In this document: positions 53,482 through 61,442 of the stretch, piece after piece
How positions within the stretch are numbered: position 1 is the first letter of the stretch
Layout: the number at the start of each line of letters is the position of its first letter
DNA from: Azospirillum brasilense
GTDB lineage: Bacteria; Pseudomonadota; Alphaproteobacteria; Azospirillales; Azospirillaceae
Assembly: GCF_022023855.1 (NCBI RefSeq)
Contig: NZ_CP059449.1
Location: 62,001 to 126,000 of the forward strand
Direction of reading: 5' to 3'
DNA length: 64,000 bases
The notes under the pieces: model-generated
Database searches by the model: none
Seen by the model: the letters and a program-made list of their open reading frames with translations, nothing else
Told to the model about the DNA's origin: nothing
Translations under genes and position numbers: made by a program

Positions 53482-53697
53482 ATGCTGATCGCCACCACCA
53501 CCGAACAGATTACCTCGTCCTCTCGCGTTCACATCGCCCTGGTCGATGAGTTCATCCAGCTGGCGCTGAACCGGATCGACGGCCAGAACGACCCCTTCGT
53601 CCGCGAAAGCCTTGCTGACCTGCTGTCCACCCTGCGCGAGGAGCGGTCCGGCTACCTGGACCTGCTGAACGCCGCGATGCCGGTCAAGGCCGCCTGA
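53482..53697 (+). CDS. Hypothetical protein, 71 residues
   Basis: The helical protein begins MLIATTTEQITSSSRVHIAL and continues with FIQLALNRIDGQNDPFVRES and LADLLSTLREERSGYLDLL. I do not recognise the family. ACGGAGTTTTAAA before ATG 53482 is an acceptable ribosome site, and the codon use is native. The large structured upstream region with a CtrA-like site suggests dedicated regulation. No membrane segment or signal peptide. Confidence 0.65.
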   Translation: MLIATTTEQITSSSRVHIALVDEFIQLALNRIDGQNDPFVRESLADLLSTLREERSGYLDLLNAAMPVKAA

Positions 53698-53805
53698 GGG
53701 TCCCCGCAGGACCAAGGCGTTAGTTCAGCGTGGTGGCGATGAGGTCGGGGCCATCGACAAGCCCCGACCATCAGCCCACCGGAACAGAACAGCGCGTTTG
53801 CTCCC

Positions 53806-54297
53806 TCAAGCCTCATCCGCCTGCGCGGCCAGTGCCGCGATCGCAGTGCCGGTAAGACGGTAGGGAAGCCACTCCTCCATCTGTTTGAAGCCGATGCGCA
53901 GATAGAAATCGCGCGCCGGGTTCCAGTGCAGCACATTCAGGTCGACACGGCGGCAGCCCCGCTCGTCCGCCAGTTTCGCCACCGTCGCCAGCAGCTTGCG
54001 GCCCACGCCATAGCGCCGCGCTTCCGGGGTGACGTAGAGATCCTCCACGAACAGACCGGCCTGCCCTTCCCAGGTGGAATAATTGCGGAAGCACAGCGCG
54101 AAGCCGACGGGCTCTCTGTCCAGTTCGGCGATCAGCGCCTCGAAGACCGGACGCTGGCCCCAGCCGTCGCGCCGGAAGTCCGCCTCGCTCGCCTTCACAG
54201 CGTGAGGTTCATTTTCGAACACGGCGAGTTCCCGGACGAAGCGGAGGATGGTCGGGCAATCGGCTTCGACGGCCGGACGGACGGTCACGGTGGGCAT
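53806..54297 (-). CDS. SSAT-like GNAT N-acetyltransferase
   Basis: The 163-residue protein resembles eukaryotic-type spermidine/spermine or thialysine N-acetyltransferases: VRPAVEADCPTILRFVREL, then RNYSTWEGQAGLFVEDLYV, the acetyl-CoA loop TPEARRYGVGRKLLATVAKL and LNVLHWNPARDFYLRIGFK. GGAG precedes ATG 54297. A polyamine, thialysine or related amine is the likely acceptor. It is divergent from the tandem-GNAT gene 98 bases away. Confidence 0.85.
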   Translation of the reverse strand: MPTVTVRPAVEADCPTILRFVRELAVFENEPHAVKASEADFRRDGWGQRPVFEALIAELDREPVGFALCFRNYSTWEGQAGLFVEDLYVTPEARRYGVGRKLLATVAKLADERGCRRVDLNVLHWNPARDFYLRIGFKQMEEWLPYRLTGTAIAALAAQADEA

Positions 54298-54395
54298 GGC
54301 AACTCCAGATCTCACGATGACGCGACGATAGCCGCGCCGGCCACACGGCAACAACCGCTTTGCCATCGGTCCTGAGCGGGCCTAGGCTGCGCGCC

Positions 54396-55508
54396 ATGCG
54401 GGACATCCAGACCATCGGCGGGTTTTCCATCCGCGAAGCCCGGCCCGGCGAGCGCCACGCCCTGCTGGCCCTGGTCGCGCGGATCGACGCGGAAAGCGAT
54501 TTCCTGCTGCGCGAGCCCGGCGAACGGCCCTTCTGGGCGCGCGACCTCGCCGCCTTCCAGGCGTCCGGCAACTCCACCATCTTCGTAGCCGAGACTGCCG
54601 GGAGCCATTCCCCAAACCTCATCGGCTACCTCAGCGCTTATGGCGGGCGGTTCCGCCGCAACCGCGGCGCGGTGACCCTGGCGGTCGGGGTGCGGCGCGA
54701 CTGGAACGGGCGCGGCGTCGCCACCGCGCTGTTCGGCGCGGCCGAAACCTGGGCGCGACGCACCGGCGCGCACCGGCTGGAACTCACCGTGGCCGAGAGC
54801 AACAGCCGCGCCCTGTCCCTTTACGAACGGCTCGGCTTTCTCGATGAGGGGCTGATGCGCGACGTCCTGCGCGTCAACGGCGCGTGGCGCAGCGAGCGGC
54901 TGATGGGCAAAGCCATCGGGGCGGACGGAATTCCCGAATGGCCCGCTCCGGCCCCCGACCCGACCATCGGGGCGCCACGCCAAGCGCGGATCGGACGGCT
55001 GGAGATCCGCCCCGCCCTGCCCGCGGACGCCGCCGCCTACCTCGCCTACGACCACGCGGTGCGGAGCGAAACCCACTTCCTGATGCGCAGCGCCGCCGAA
55101 TCCCTGCCGGACATCGCGGCGGCCCGGCGCTTCCTCGCCGAACAGAGGATCGGCGACCGGACGGCCACCCTGCTGGCGATCGCGGACGGGACCATCGCCG
55201 GGTCGCTGTCGCTGTGGATCGGCGCCTACGCCCGCACCGCGCACGAGGCCAGTCTGGGGCTGGCGGTGCGCCGGGACTTCTGGGCGCTGGGCGTCGGCGA
55301 GCGCCTGATCGCCGCGGCGGACCTCTGGGTGCGGGCGCGGCGGCTGCACCGGCTGTCGCTCTGGGTGTTCGGCCACAACAGCCGCGCCCGGCGTTTCTAC
55401 GCCAAGCACGGCTTCGAGGAGGAGGCGGTTGCCCGCCGCCACAGCCTGATCGACGGGCGGCTGGCCGACCAGCTGTCGATGGCAAAGCTCTATGGAGCCA
55501 AGTCGTAA
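54396..55508 (+). CDS. Tandem GNAT acetyltransferase (two fused domains)
   Basis: The 370-residue protein consists of two consecutive GNAT domains. The first has the acetyl-CoA loop GVRRDWNGRGVATALFGAAE and NSRALSLYERLGF; the second, starting near residue 200 with RIGRLEIRPALPADAAAYLA, has AVRRDFWALGVGERLIAAAD and NSRARRFYAKHGF. Both halves keep the loop, so both may bind acetyl-CoA. The substrate is unknown. ATG 54396 follows a weak site; a longer frame opens at 54360. Confidence 0.82.
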   Translation: MRDIQTIGGFSIREARPGERHALLALVARIDAESDFLLREPGERPFWARDLAAFQASGNSTIFVAETAGSHSPNLIGYLSAYGGRFRRNRGAVTLAVGVRRDWNGRGVATALFGAAETWARRTGAHRLELTVAESNSRALSLYERLGFLDEGLMRDVLRVNGAWRSERLMGKAIGADGIPEWPAPAPDPTIGAPRQARIGRLEIRPALPADAAAYLAYDHAVRSETHFLMRSAAESLPDIAAARRFLAEQRIGDRTATLLAIADGTIAGSLSLWIGAYARTAHEASLGLAVRRDFWALGVGERLIAAADLWVRARRLHRLSLWVFGHNSRARRFYAKHGFEEEAVARRHSLIDGRLADQLSMAKLYGAKS

Positions 55509-55519
55509 AGGAAGGGGCG

Positions 55520-56602
55520 CTACGCCACCCCCGCCACTGCCGCCTTCCCTCCCGCGACCAGCTCCTCGAAGCGCGCCAGATAACGTTCCGTCATGCCGTC
55601 CAGCGAGTAGCGGGCGCGGGCGACGGCGCGGCAGGCGTCGGGGTCCAAGCCCTCGCAGTCCTCGATGGCGCGGGCCATCTCCTCGGCGTCCTTGACCAGG
55701 AAGCCGGTGACGCCCGGTTCCACGAGGTCGGCCAGGGCTCCGGTGGGGAAGGCCACCACCGGGGTGCCGCAGGCCAGCGCCTCCAGCGCCGCGACGGGGG
55801 TCGGCTCCGACATCAGGCTGGGCGCCAGCAGGCAGCGCGCCGCCCCCAGCATCCAGCGCTTGCGCCCGAAGCCGATCCGCCCGAGGAAGCGGCGCTTGGG
55901 GTCCAGCCGGGGCCGGATCTCCTCCTGAAGGTAGCGCTGCTCCTCCGCGCCGCGGGACAGGCCGCCGCAGAGAAGAAGCTGCATGTCGATCTGCCGCGCC
56001 GCGTCCAGCGCGATGTGGAAGCCCATCTCCGGCTCGATGTCGCCCAGGCAGACGGCGAAGCGACGCTTCGGCACCCGGATGTGCAGGCGGTCCACCGCCA
56101 CCCCGATCTCCAGCGGCGGCAGGAACGTCAGCCCCGGCGAGGCTCCGCGCACCTGCGCGGCGGACACCGGCTGGAGGTGCAGCTTCGCCCGCCGCGACGC
56201 CAGGGCCTCCGGCCGGTAGCGGTCCAGCGGCTCGTAGAGCGTCGCCAGGACCGGCACATCCTGCGGCGGCAGCAGGGCTTCGAAGTCCCGGACATGGAGG
56301 TGGACGAGGTCGGGTGCGTGGTCCGCCACCGCTCCGGCGACCACGGTGGCGACGCGCCTCAGAACGGCCGCCTGCGCCCGCTCGTCCGGCGCCTGCCCAT
56401 GCGCCCCGCCATGGACGCGCGCCAGCGGGATGTGCGTCCCGGCCACTGCCGAATCCTCCGGCGCGATGACGATCGAGCGGTGCCCGGCGCGGACCAGGGC
56501 GGCGTCGATGGCGCCGGCCACCTGCTCCGCCGTGCCTTCGTTTTCCGGATCGGCGCCGATCGGGGCAAAGGGCGACGCCACGGTGAGAATGGTCAATGCC
56601 AT
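55520..56602 (-). CDS. Glycosyltransferase, GT4-like
   Basis: The 360-residue protein shows a GT-B fold with the retaining GT4 C-terminal block: LLAPSLMSEPTPVAALEALA followed by CGTPVVAFPTGALADLVEPG and TGFLV, where E-x7-E-type acidic residues contact the donor sugar. The N-terminal half begins TILTVASPFAPIGADPENEG. It should add a sugar to a lipid- or protein-linked glycan. Its 3' end comes within 12 bases of the convergent tandem-GNAT gene. A 401-base gap separates it from the CgeB-like gene. Confidence 0.82.
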   Translation of the reverse strand: MALTILTVASPFAPIGADPENEGTAEQVAGAIDAALVRAGHRSIVIAPEDSAVAGTHIPLARVHGGAHGQAPDERAQAAVLRRVATVVAGAVADHAPDLVHLHVRDFEALLPPQDVPVLATLYEPLDRYRPEALASRRAKLHLQPVSAAQVRGASPGLTFLPPLEIGVAVDRLHIRVPKRRFAVCLGDIEPEMGFHIALDAARQIDMQLLLCGGLSRGAEEQRYLQEEIRPRLDPKRRFLGRIGFGRKRWMLGAARCLLAPSLMSEPTPVAALEALACGTPVVAFPTGALADLVEPGVTGFLVKDAEEMARAIEDCEGLDPDACRAVARARYSLDGMTERYLARFEELVAGGKAAVAGVA

Positions 56603-57003
56603 CGCAGCGCCTCCAGGAAAGGAAGGCCTGAAGGGGCGCCGACGCTCGGGTGACGTTCTCCTGCCGGGCTGTTCCTACGCTTCACCGCTTCGTTCATCCC
56701 ATGTCCCTGTGGTGTTATTCATTGGAACTTATTGTCTGACGCACGCCCTTCTTTCTCTCCGACATCTTGGCGGCCCGGAGAACAGCCGGAATCGGGACAG
56801 TCCTGCCGCGATAGCCCCCTCTTTGTTTTCTACGAAAAAGGGCTTCCGGTAACCGGGGTATTGGAAGTGGATCGACTCGCGAAAGGGATAGCCGTCCTGC
56901 ACCGGGTTGCCGACCTCGGAACCGGGAACCCGACCGGACGGCCAGAGCGCCCAGGGAGGCTTACTTCCAAGAGAGGCAAGCCGGACAACCGGGGAACGTC
57001 GGA
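56603..57003. other. 401-base intergenic region between two glycosyltransferase genes
   Basis: No convincing gene is seen. Its composition is clearly less GC-rich than coding DNA near 56700-56760 and 56815-56870, which probably includes the minus-strand promoter of the GT4 gene. A 92-codon frame with a TTG start overlapping the CgeB-like stop exists but has no protein-like pattern. Confidence 0.6.
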
Positions 57004-58080
57004 TCAATCATCGCCGCCCCCCTTGATGTCGAGAATGGAGCGCAGCTCCCGCACGCGCCGTTCCGCCGTGTGTTCCTCCAGAACGCGCGACCGCGCGCGC
57101 TGGGCCAGCGTGGAAAGATGGCCGCGCGGCAGCATCAACGCCGTGGTCACGTCGTCGGTCTCCCGCGCGACCAGGATGTCGCGCCCCGGCTCGAAGAAGG
57201 CGCCGATCCCCTCCCATTCGTCGGAGATCACCGGAACGCCGCAGGCCGCCGCCTCGAACAGCCGGACGGACGGGCACCAGCCCATCGCCTTCAGGGACCG
57301 GCGCGTCACGTTCAGCGTCAGGGTGGAGGAGCAGAAGAAGGCCGCGTGCTCCGCCGGAGGCAGATGCCGGACGCGCTGGATGTTGCCCCCCCAGGACGCG
57401 TCGTCCGGATAGCCGCCGCCGGCCAGGACGAAGCGCCGCCGTCCCAGCCGCCGGGCCGGCTCAATGAACAGCGCTTCCAGCGCCGCCCGCCGGTCCTCGA
57501 CCCAGGCGCCGAGGTGGCAGAGGTCGCCGAGATAGCGCCGCACCGGATCAGCGGGACGGTGCAGGTCCGGGTCGACCCAGGCGTAGAGCGGCGCCACGAA
57601 CCGTGCGCCCAATTGCGTCTTCAGCGCCTCCAGCGCCTGCCCGCCGGTGCTGCTCAGCACGGTGTCGAATCCGCCCAGCCCTTCCGGCGGCAGATAAGCG
57701 GGCCGCTCCCCCGTTTCGGAGCGGGACAGGGTGATGTGCGTGTCGAGGTCGTAATAGACCGTGCGCTGCGCCTTCGATCCCAGCACGAGGTGGGAGGCCA
57801 CCGCCCCGTCCACACAACCGGAGGTCACCATCGCGACGTCCGCCTCGTCGGCGTGACGCCGCGCCACCTCCGCCACATTCTCCCAGCGGTCGTAGAGCAG
57901 AAGCTCCCCGCCGGGGATGTCCCACAGGTCGCGGTGCTCCGCCCGTTCAGGCGTGTCGCGCTCCAGGAAGACGACGCGGTTGCCGCGCCGCGCCAGGGCC
58001 TTGACCAGCCCCCGCCACAGGGTGGCGTGCCCGTTGCCCCACGAGGAGCTGATGGATTGTCCGAAGATGATGATTTTCAT
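57004..58080 (-). CDS. CgeB-like glycosyltransferase
   Basis: The 358-residue protein begins MKIIIFGQSISSSWGNGHAT, has an ALARRGNRVVFLERDTP stretch as in CgeB/DUF3880-type transferases, and the C-terminal SVRLFEAAACGVPVISDEW plus GRDILVARETDDV that form the donor-side block of this GT-B group. It probably makes part of a surface glycan. ATG 58080 is the start, as the longer frame upstream has no family similarity and runs into the control region. It is divergent from the collar-protein genes. Confidence 0.8.
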   Translation of the reverse strand: MKIIIFGQSISSSWGNGHATLWRGLVKALARRGNRVVFLERDTPERAEHRDLWDIPGGELLLYDRWENVAEVARRHADEADVAMVTSGCVDGAVASHLVLGSKAQRTVYYDLDTHITLSRSETGERPAYLPPEGLGGFDTVLSSTGGQALEALKTQLGARFVAPLYAWVDPDLHRPADPVRRYLGDLCHLGAWVEDRRAALEALFIEPARRLGRRRFVLAGGGYPDDASWGGNIQRVRHLPPAEHAAFFCSSTLTLNVTRRSLKAMGWCPSVRLFEAAACGVPVISDEWEGIGAFFEPGRDILVARETDDVTTALMLPRGHLSTLAQRARSRVLEEHTAERRVRELRSILDIKGGGDD

Positions 58081-58416
58081 GATGTTGGCGCCATGCCTCC
58101 GCCCCCGGGCCTCCATCCCGATGGCCCTTCCGGAACAACGTGCCCCGTCCGATCGTGTTCCGGCCGCCGGAACCGCGCGGAGGGGGTGCCCAAGGGGTCC
58201 GCCGTCGCGGCCGGCAGGCCGGTTCCCCCGCCGGCGCTGCAAGCTTTGCGTGTCGATTGCAAAAACGACCCAATGATGAACAAATTTGTATAAAAATGTC
58301 GTTTAACCACCTAAGCGGGATATGAGATAGTAAGTTCGTGAAAAAATAAAATCATTCACTTGTGTGACAACCGGTCGTCAAAGTTCAAAAAACAATCCCA
58401 ACGCGAAGGACACATC
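58081..58416. other. 336-base divergent control region, AT-rich
   Basis: From about 58255 to 58410 the sequence is markedly AT-rich for this genome (AACAAATTTGTATAAAAATG and AAAAAATAAAATC occur), between the divergent CgeB-like and collar genes. Promoters for both are expected here; I cannot assign specific -35/-10 pairs with confidence. Confidence 0.6.
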
Positions 58417-59184
58417 ATGCGCAAGGCTCTTTTCACCGCCGCGCTTGCGATGGCAAGCGGGACGGCTCTGTTCAGCACCCCCGCCGCCGCCTGCAACGAC
58501 GAGGCGTACATCGGCACCGTCTGCACCTTCGCGTTCGACTGGTGTCCCCGCAATTACGTCCCTGCCGATGGCCGGACGCTGGCGATCAATCAGTATCAGG
58601 CGCTGTTCGCCCTGGTCGGCTTTACCTACGGCGGCGACAAAGCGACAACCTTCGGCATCCCCGACCTGCGCGGCCGCGCGCCCATCGGCACCGGGACCGG
58701 CCCCGGCCTGATAAACATCCCCATCGGCGCCAAGGTCGGCCAGCAGGAGCTTCTGCTGTCGGCGGCGCAGGTCCCGCTGCAGCCGCACACCCACACCGCC
58801 ACCTTCACCGGCACCGGCGGCGGGTCGGGCGGCTCGACCACCGTTCCCTTCACCGGCACCGTCAGCGTTCCCATCACCAACGGCGGCACCCCGGTGTCGG
58901 CCCCGACCTCGGGCACCGTCTATCTCGGCGACACCTCGATCGACGACGGCGGCGCCGGCATGACCCTGAAGGGACCGTACAACACCAGCGGCCCGGGCAC
59001 GGGCGCCAAGGTCGCCGGCACGGCCAGCGGCTCCATCACGGTTCCCAACACCGGCATCACCGGTGGGACCGTGGCGGTCGCCCCCGCGTCGGCCGGCGCC
59101 ACCCAGAAGGTCTCCACCCAGTCCCCGGCGATCGGACAGACCGTCTGCATCGTCGCCAACGGCCTCTACCCGAACCGTCCGTAA
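58417..59184 (+). CDS. Secreted phage-tail-collar-domain protein (MdpB-like), copy 1
   Basis: The 255-residue protein has a signal peptide (KALFTAALAMASGTALFSTP, cleavage near Ala-Ala-Cys at about 27), a tail-collar/microcystin-dependent-protein-like domain (WCPRNYVPADGRTLAINQYQ, then FGIPDLRGRAPIGTG) and a long Gly/Thr/Ser-rich beta region ending in QTVCIVANGLYPNRP. Four Cys in the N-terminal part could make disulfides. GAAGGACACATC precedes the ATG. Relatives in bacteria are of unclear role; phage tails use this domain for adhesion. No prophage surrounds it. Confidence 0.82.
   Translation: MRKALFTAALAMASGTALFSTPAAACNDEAYIGTVCTFAFDWCPRNYVPADGRTLAINQYQALFALVGFTYGGDKATTFGIPDLRGRAPIGTGTGPGLINIPIGAKVGQQELLLSAAQVPLQPHTHTATFTGTGGGSGGSTTVPFTGTVSVPITNGGTPVSAPTSGTVYLGDTSIDDGGAGMTLKGPYNTSGPGTGAKVAGTASGSITVPNTGITGGTVAVAPASAGATQKVSTQSPAIGQTVCIVANGLYPNRP
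58721..59150 (+). repeat. Near-identical 430-base direct repeat, copy 1
   Basis: This stretch recurs 816 bases downstream at 59537-59966 with about five differences by eye (for example ATGACC against GTCACC, and single C/T or A/G changes). It covers the C-terminal two thirds of both collar genes. Confidence 0.85.
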
Positions 59185-59232
59185 CGGATCGCGGACCCGG
59201 AATCCGAACCCTCCCAACGCCGAGGACCCACC

Positions 59233-60000
59233 ATGCGCAAGTTTCTCCTCTCCGCCGCCTTTGCGATGACCGGCGGCTTGGCTCTGTTCAGCACCCCCGC
59301 CGCCGCCTGCAATGTGGAGCCCTACATCGGCACCATCTGCACCTACTCGTTCGACTGGTGCCCGCAGGGCTATGTGGTGGCCGACGGCCGCACGCTGGCG
59401 GTCCGCGAGAACCAGGCGTTGTTCGCCCTAATCGGCTACCGCTACGGCGGCAACAACGCGGATCTCTTCGGCATCCCCGACCTGCGCGGCCGCGCCGCCA
59501 TCGGGTCCGGCACCGGCCCCGGCCTGGCGAACATCGCCATCGGCGCCAAGGTCGGCCAGCAGGAGCTTCTGCTGTCGGCGGCGCAGGTCCCGCTGCAGCC
59601 GCACACCCACACCGCCACCTTCACCGGCACCGGCGGCGGGTCGGGCGGCTCGACCACCGTTCCCTTCACCGGCACCGTCAGCGTTCCCATCACCAACGGC
59701 GGCACCCCGGTGTCGGCCCCGACCTCGGGCACCGTCTATCTCGGCGACACCTCGATCGACGACGGCGGTGCCGGCGTCACCCTGAAGGGACCGTACAACA
59801 CCAGCGGCCCGGGCACGGGCGCCAAGGTCGCCGGCACGGCCAGCGGTTCCATCACGGTTCCCAACACCGGCATCACCGGTGGGACCGTGGCGGTCGCCCC
59901 CGCGTCGGCCGGCGCCACCCAGAAGGTCTCCACCCAGTCCCCGGCGATCGGGCAGACCGTCTGCATCGCCACCGTCGGCCTGTACCCGAACCGTCCGTAG
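59233..60000 (+). CDS. Secreted phage-tail-collar-domain protein (MdpB-like), copy 2
   Basis: This is exactly the same length (255 residues) as the previous gene, offset by 816 bases. It has its own signal peptide (KFLLSAAFAMTGGLALFSTP) and collar domain (WCPQGYVVADGRTLAVRENQ, FGIPDLRGRAAIGSG). Its first 100 residues are about 70% identical to copy 1, then the next 140 are virtually identical, ending ICI/VCIATVGLYPNRP. GAGGACCCACC precedes the ATG, 48 bases after copy 1. The two are likely co-transcribed. Confidence 0.82.
   Translation: MRKFLLSAAFAMTGGLALFSTPAAACNVEPYIGTICTYSFDWCPQGYVVADGRTLAVRENQALFALIGYRYGGNNADLFGIPDLRGRAAIGSGTGPGLANIAIGAKVGQQELLLSAAQVPLQPHTHTATFTGTGGGSGGSTTVPFTGTVSVPITNGGTPVSAPTSGTVYLGDTSIDDGGAGVTLKGPYNTSGPGTGAKVAGTASGSITVPNTGITGGTVAVAPASAGATQKVSTQSPAIGQTVCIATVGLYPNRP
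59537..59966 (+). repeat. Near-identical 430-base direct repeat, copy 2
   Basis: Second copy of the 58721-59150 segment at a constant 816-base offset, with about 99% identity compared with the clearly diverged 5' parts of the same genes. Confidence 0.85.
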
Positions 60001-60001
60001 C

Positions 60002-60047
60002 ACCGGTGTGGGCGACCTCTTCCCACAGGAAGGGGCCGCCCACCGGT
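60002..60047. terminator. Hairpin between the convergent collar and transhydrogenase genes
   Basis: ACCGGTG-TG-GGCG (60002-60014) pairs with CGCCCACCGGT (60037-60047) with a 2-base bulge, in the 52-base gap of two convergent genes. It has no U-tract. Confidence 0.45.
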
Positions 60048-60052
60048 TGCGC

Positions 60053-61360
60053 TCACCAATAGACCATGGCGTCGGCGTAGAGCCCGCGCAGGTCCTCCTC
60101 CGTCACCGGGCGGGGCGCAATGGTCAGCAGCCGTTGCTGCGCCATCGCGCCGCGCACCAGATCCGGGATGTCCGCCGCGCCATAGCCGAGCGCCGACAGG
60201 CCGTTGGGCAGATGGGTCGCCCGCATCATGGCGATCAGCCGGGCGGCCAACACGGCGCCGCCGTCCGCCGGGGACACGTCGCGGACCTCCGCCCCCAGCG
60301 CTTCCGCGGCGCGCAGATGGCGCTCGGGCTCGGCGGAACCTGTGAAGCGGAAGGCGGCCGGCGCGTTCAGCACCACCGAAATGCCGTGCGGCACCATCGG
60401 GTTTGCCTTCTCGTAACCACGCGCCGTGAAGCGGTGGTTCATTCCGGCGACGGAGTAGGACATGGCGTGCGGGATGTGAACGCCCGCGTTCCCGAAGGCC
60501 AGACCGGCCAGAGTCGCCGCGAACATCAGGGCGTCACGCGCCTCCTCGTCCGCCGGGTCGTTGACGGCGCGCTCCAGATACTGCCCGCCGAGCCGGATCG
60601 CCTGGAGGCTGCCGATGTCCGACCAGGGGTTGGCGCCCTGGTAGGGCGGGCGCGGGTTGGCCGCGTCGGGCTTCGGGCGGGAGCGGTAGGACCGCGCGGT
60701 GTGGCTCTCGATGGCGTGGGTCAGCACGTCGAAGCCGGTGGAGGCGATGACGCCCGGCGGCAGGCTGTCGATGGTCGCCGGGTCGACCAGCGCCAGATTC
60801 GGCCGCAGATAGCGGGAAGAGATGCCCGTCTTCACCCGCATCTCCACGTGGTCGAAGATAGCGACGCCGGTCGTCTCGCTGCCAGTGCCGCAGGTCGTCG
60901 GGCAGGCGATGTGCGGCTTGACCGGACCCGGCACCGGGCGCCCCTCGCCCAGCGGCTTGTTGACGTAGGCGAGGAAGTCCGCCGGGTGGGTGGCGTAGAG
61001 GTTGGCCGCCTTGGCCGTGTCGATCACCGACCCGCCGCCGACCGAGACATAGCCGTCGAACCGGCCGTCGCGGGCGAAGTCCGCCGCCTCCAGGAAGGAC
61101 GCGCTGGTCGGCTCCACCGCGCAGCGGTCGTAAACCGCAACGTCCAGCCCGGCCGCCTTCAGCGACTCCAGCGCTGCCGCGAAGGGGGCGATCTCCGCCA
61201 CATGGGGGTCGGTGAACAGGGCCACCCGGCGCATCCCCATGGCCTTGGCGTCGCTCCCCGCCTCCGCCAGCATGCCGCGGCCGAACTTCATCGACGCGGC
61301 CTCCACCGTGAAGCCGCTGTCACCGTTCGGCAGGATGGGATGGGCGATGGGGCTGGTCAT
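60053..61360 (-). CDS. Iron-dependent alcohol dehydrogenase family: hydroxyacid-oxoacid transhydrogenase-like
   Basis: The 435-residue protein fits the group III Fe-ADH branch of ADHFE1: [18 protein letters not shown] (NAD-binding), [32 protein letters not shown] and [20 protein letters not shown], with metal-site His residues in THAIE, IPHAMSY and MVPHGIS. The enzyme transfers hydride between 4-hydroxybutyrate-type hydroxyacids and 2-oxoglutarate. GGGAGG 10 bases before ATG 61360 supports the start. Neighbouring genes give no pathway context. Confidence 0.85.
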   Translation of the reverse strand: MTSPIAHPILPNGDSGFTVEAASMKFGRGMLAEAGSDAKAMGMRRVALFTDPHVAEIAPFAAALESLKAAGLDVAVYDRCAVEPTSASFLEAADFARDGRFDGYVSVGGGSVIDTAKAANLYATHPADFLAYVNKPLGEGRPVPGPVKPHIACPTTCGTGSETTGVAIFDHVEMRVKTGISSRYLRPNLALVDPATIDSLPPGVIASTGFDVLTHAIESHTARSYRSRPKPDAANPRPPYQGANPWSDIGSLQAIRLGGQYLERAVNDPADEEARDALMFAATLAGLAFGNAGVHIPHAMSYSVAGMNHRFTARGYEKANPMVPHGISVVLNAPAAFRFTGSAEPERHLRAAEALGAEVRDVSPADGGAVLAARLIAMMRATHLPNGLSALGYGAADIPDLVRGAMAQQRLLTIAPRPVTEEDLRGLYADAMVYW

Positions 61361-61442
61361 GACTTCGGGCCTCCCTGGCTTTTCTGCGTTCGTTGCCATC
61401 ATCGGAGCGCGAGGGAGGCCGCCTGTCAACCCGACCGTTCGC

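Noticed and set aside
56729-57007. 92-codon frame whose TTG start overlaps the CgeB-like stop by 4 bases
   Set aside because: The protein has no recognisable pattern, is Arg/Pro-rich like a shadow frame, and TTG is a rare start. I treat the region as intergenic.
58417-60000. Prophage or tailocin remnant, because of the collar domain
   Set aside because: No other phage genes are near, and both proteins carry signal peptides, which phage tail proteins lack.
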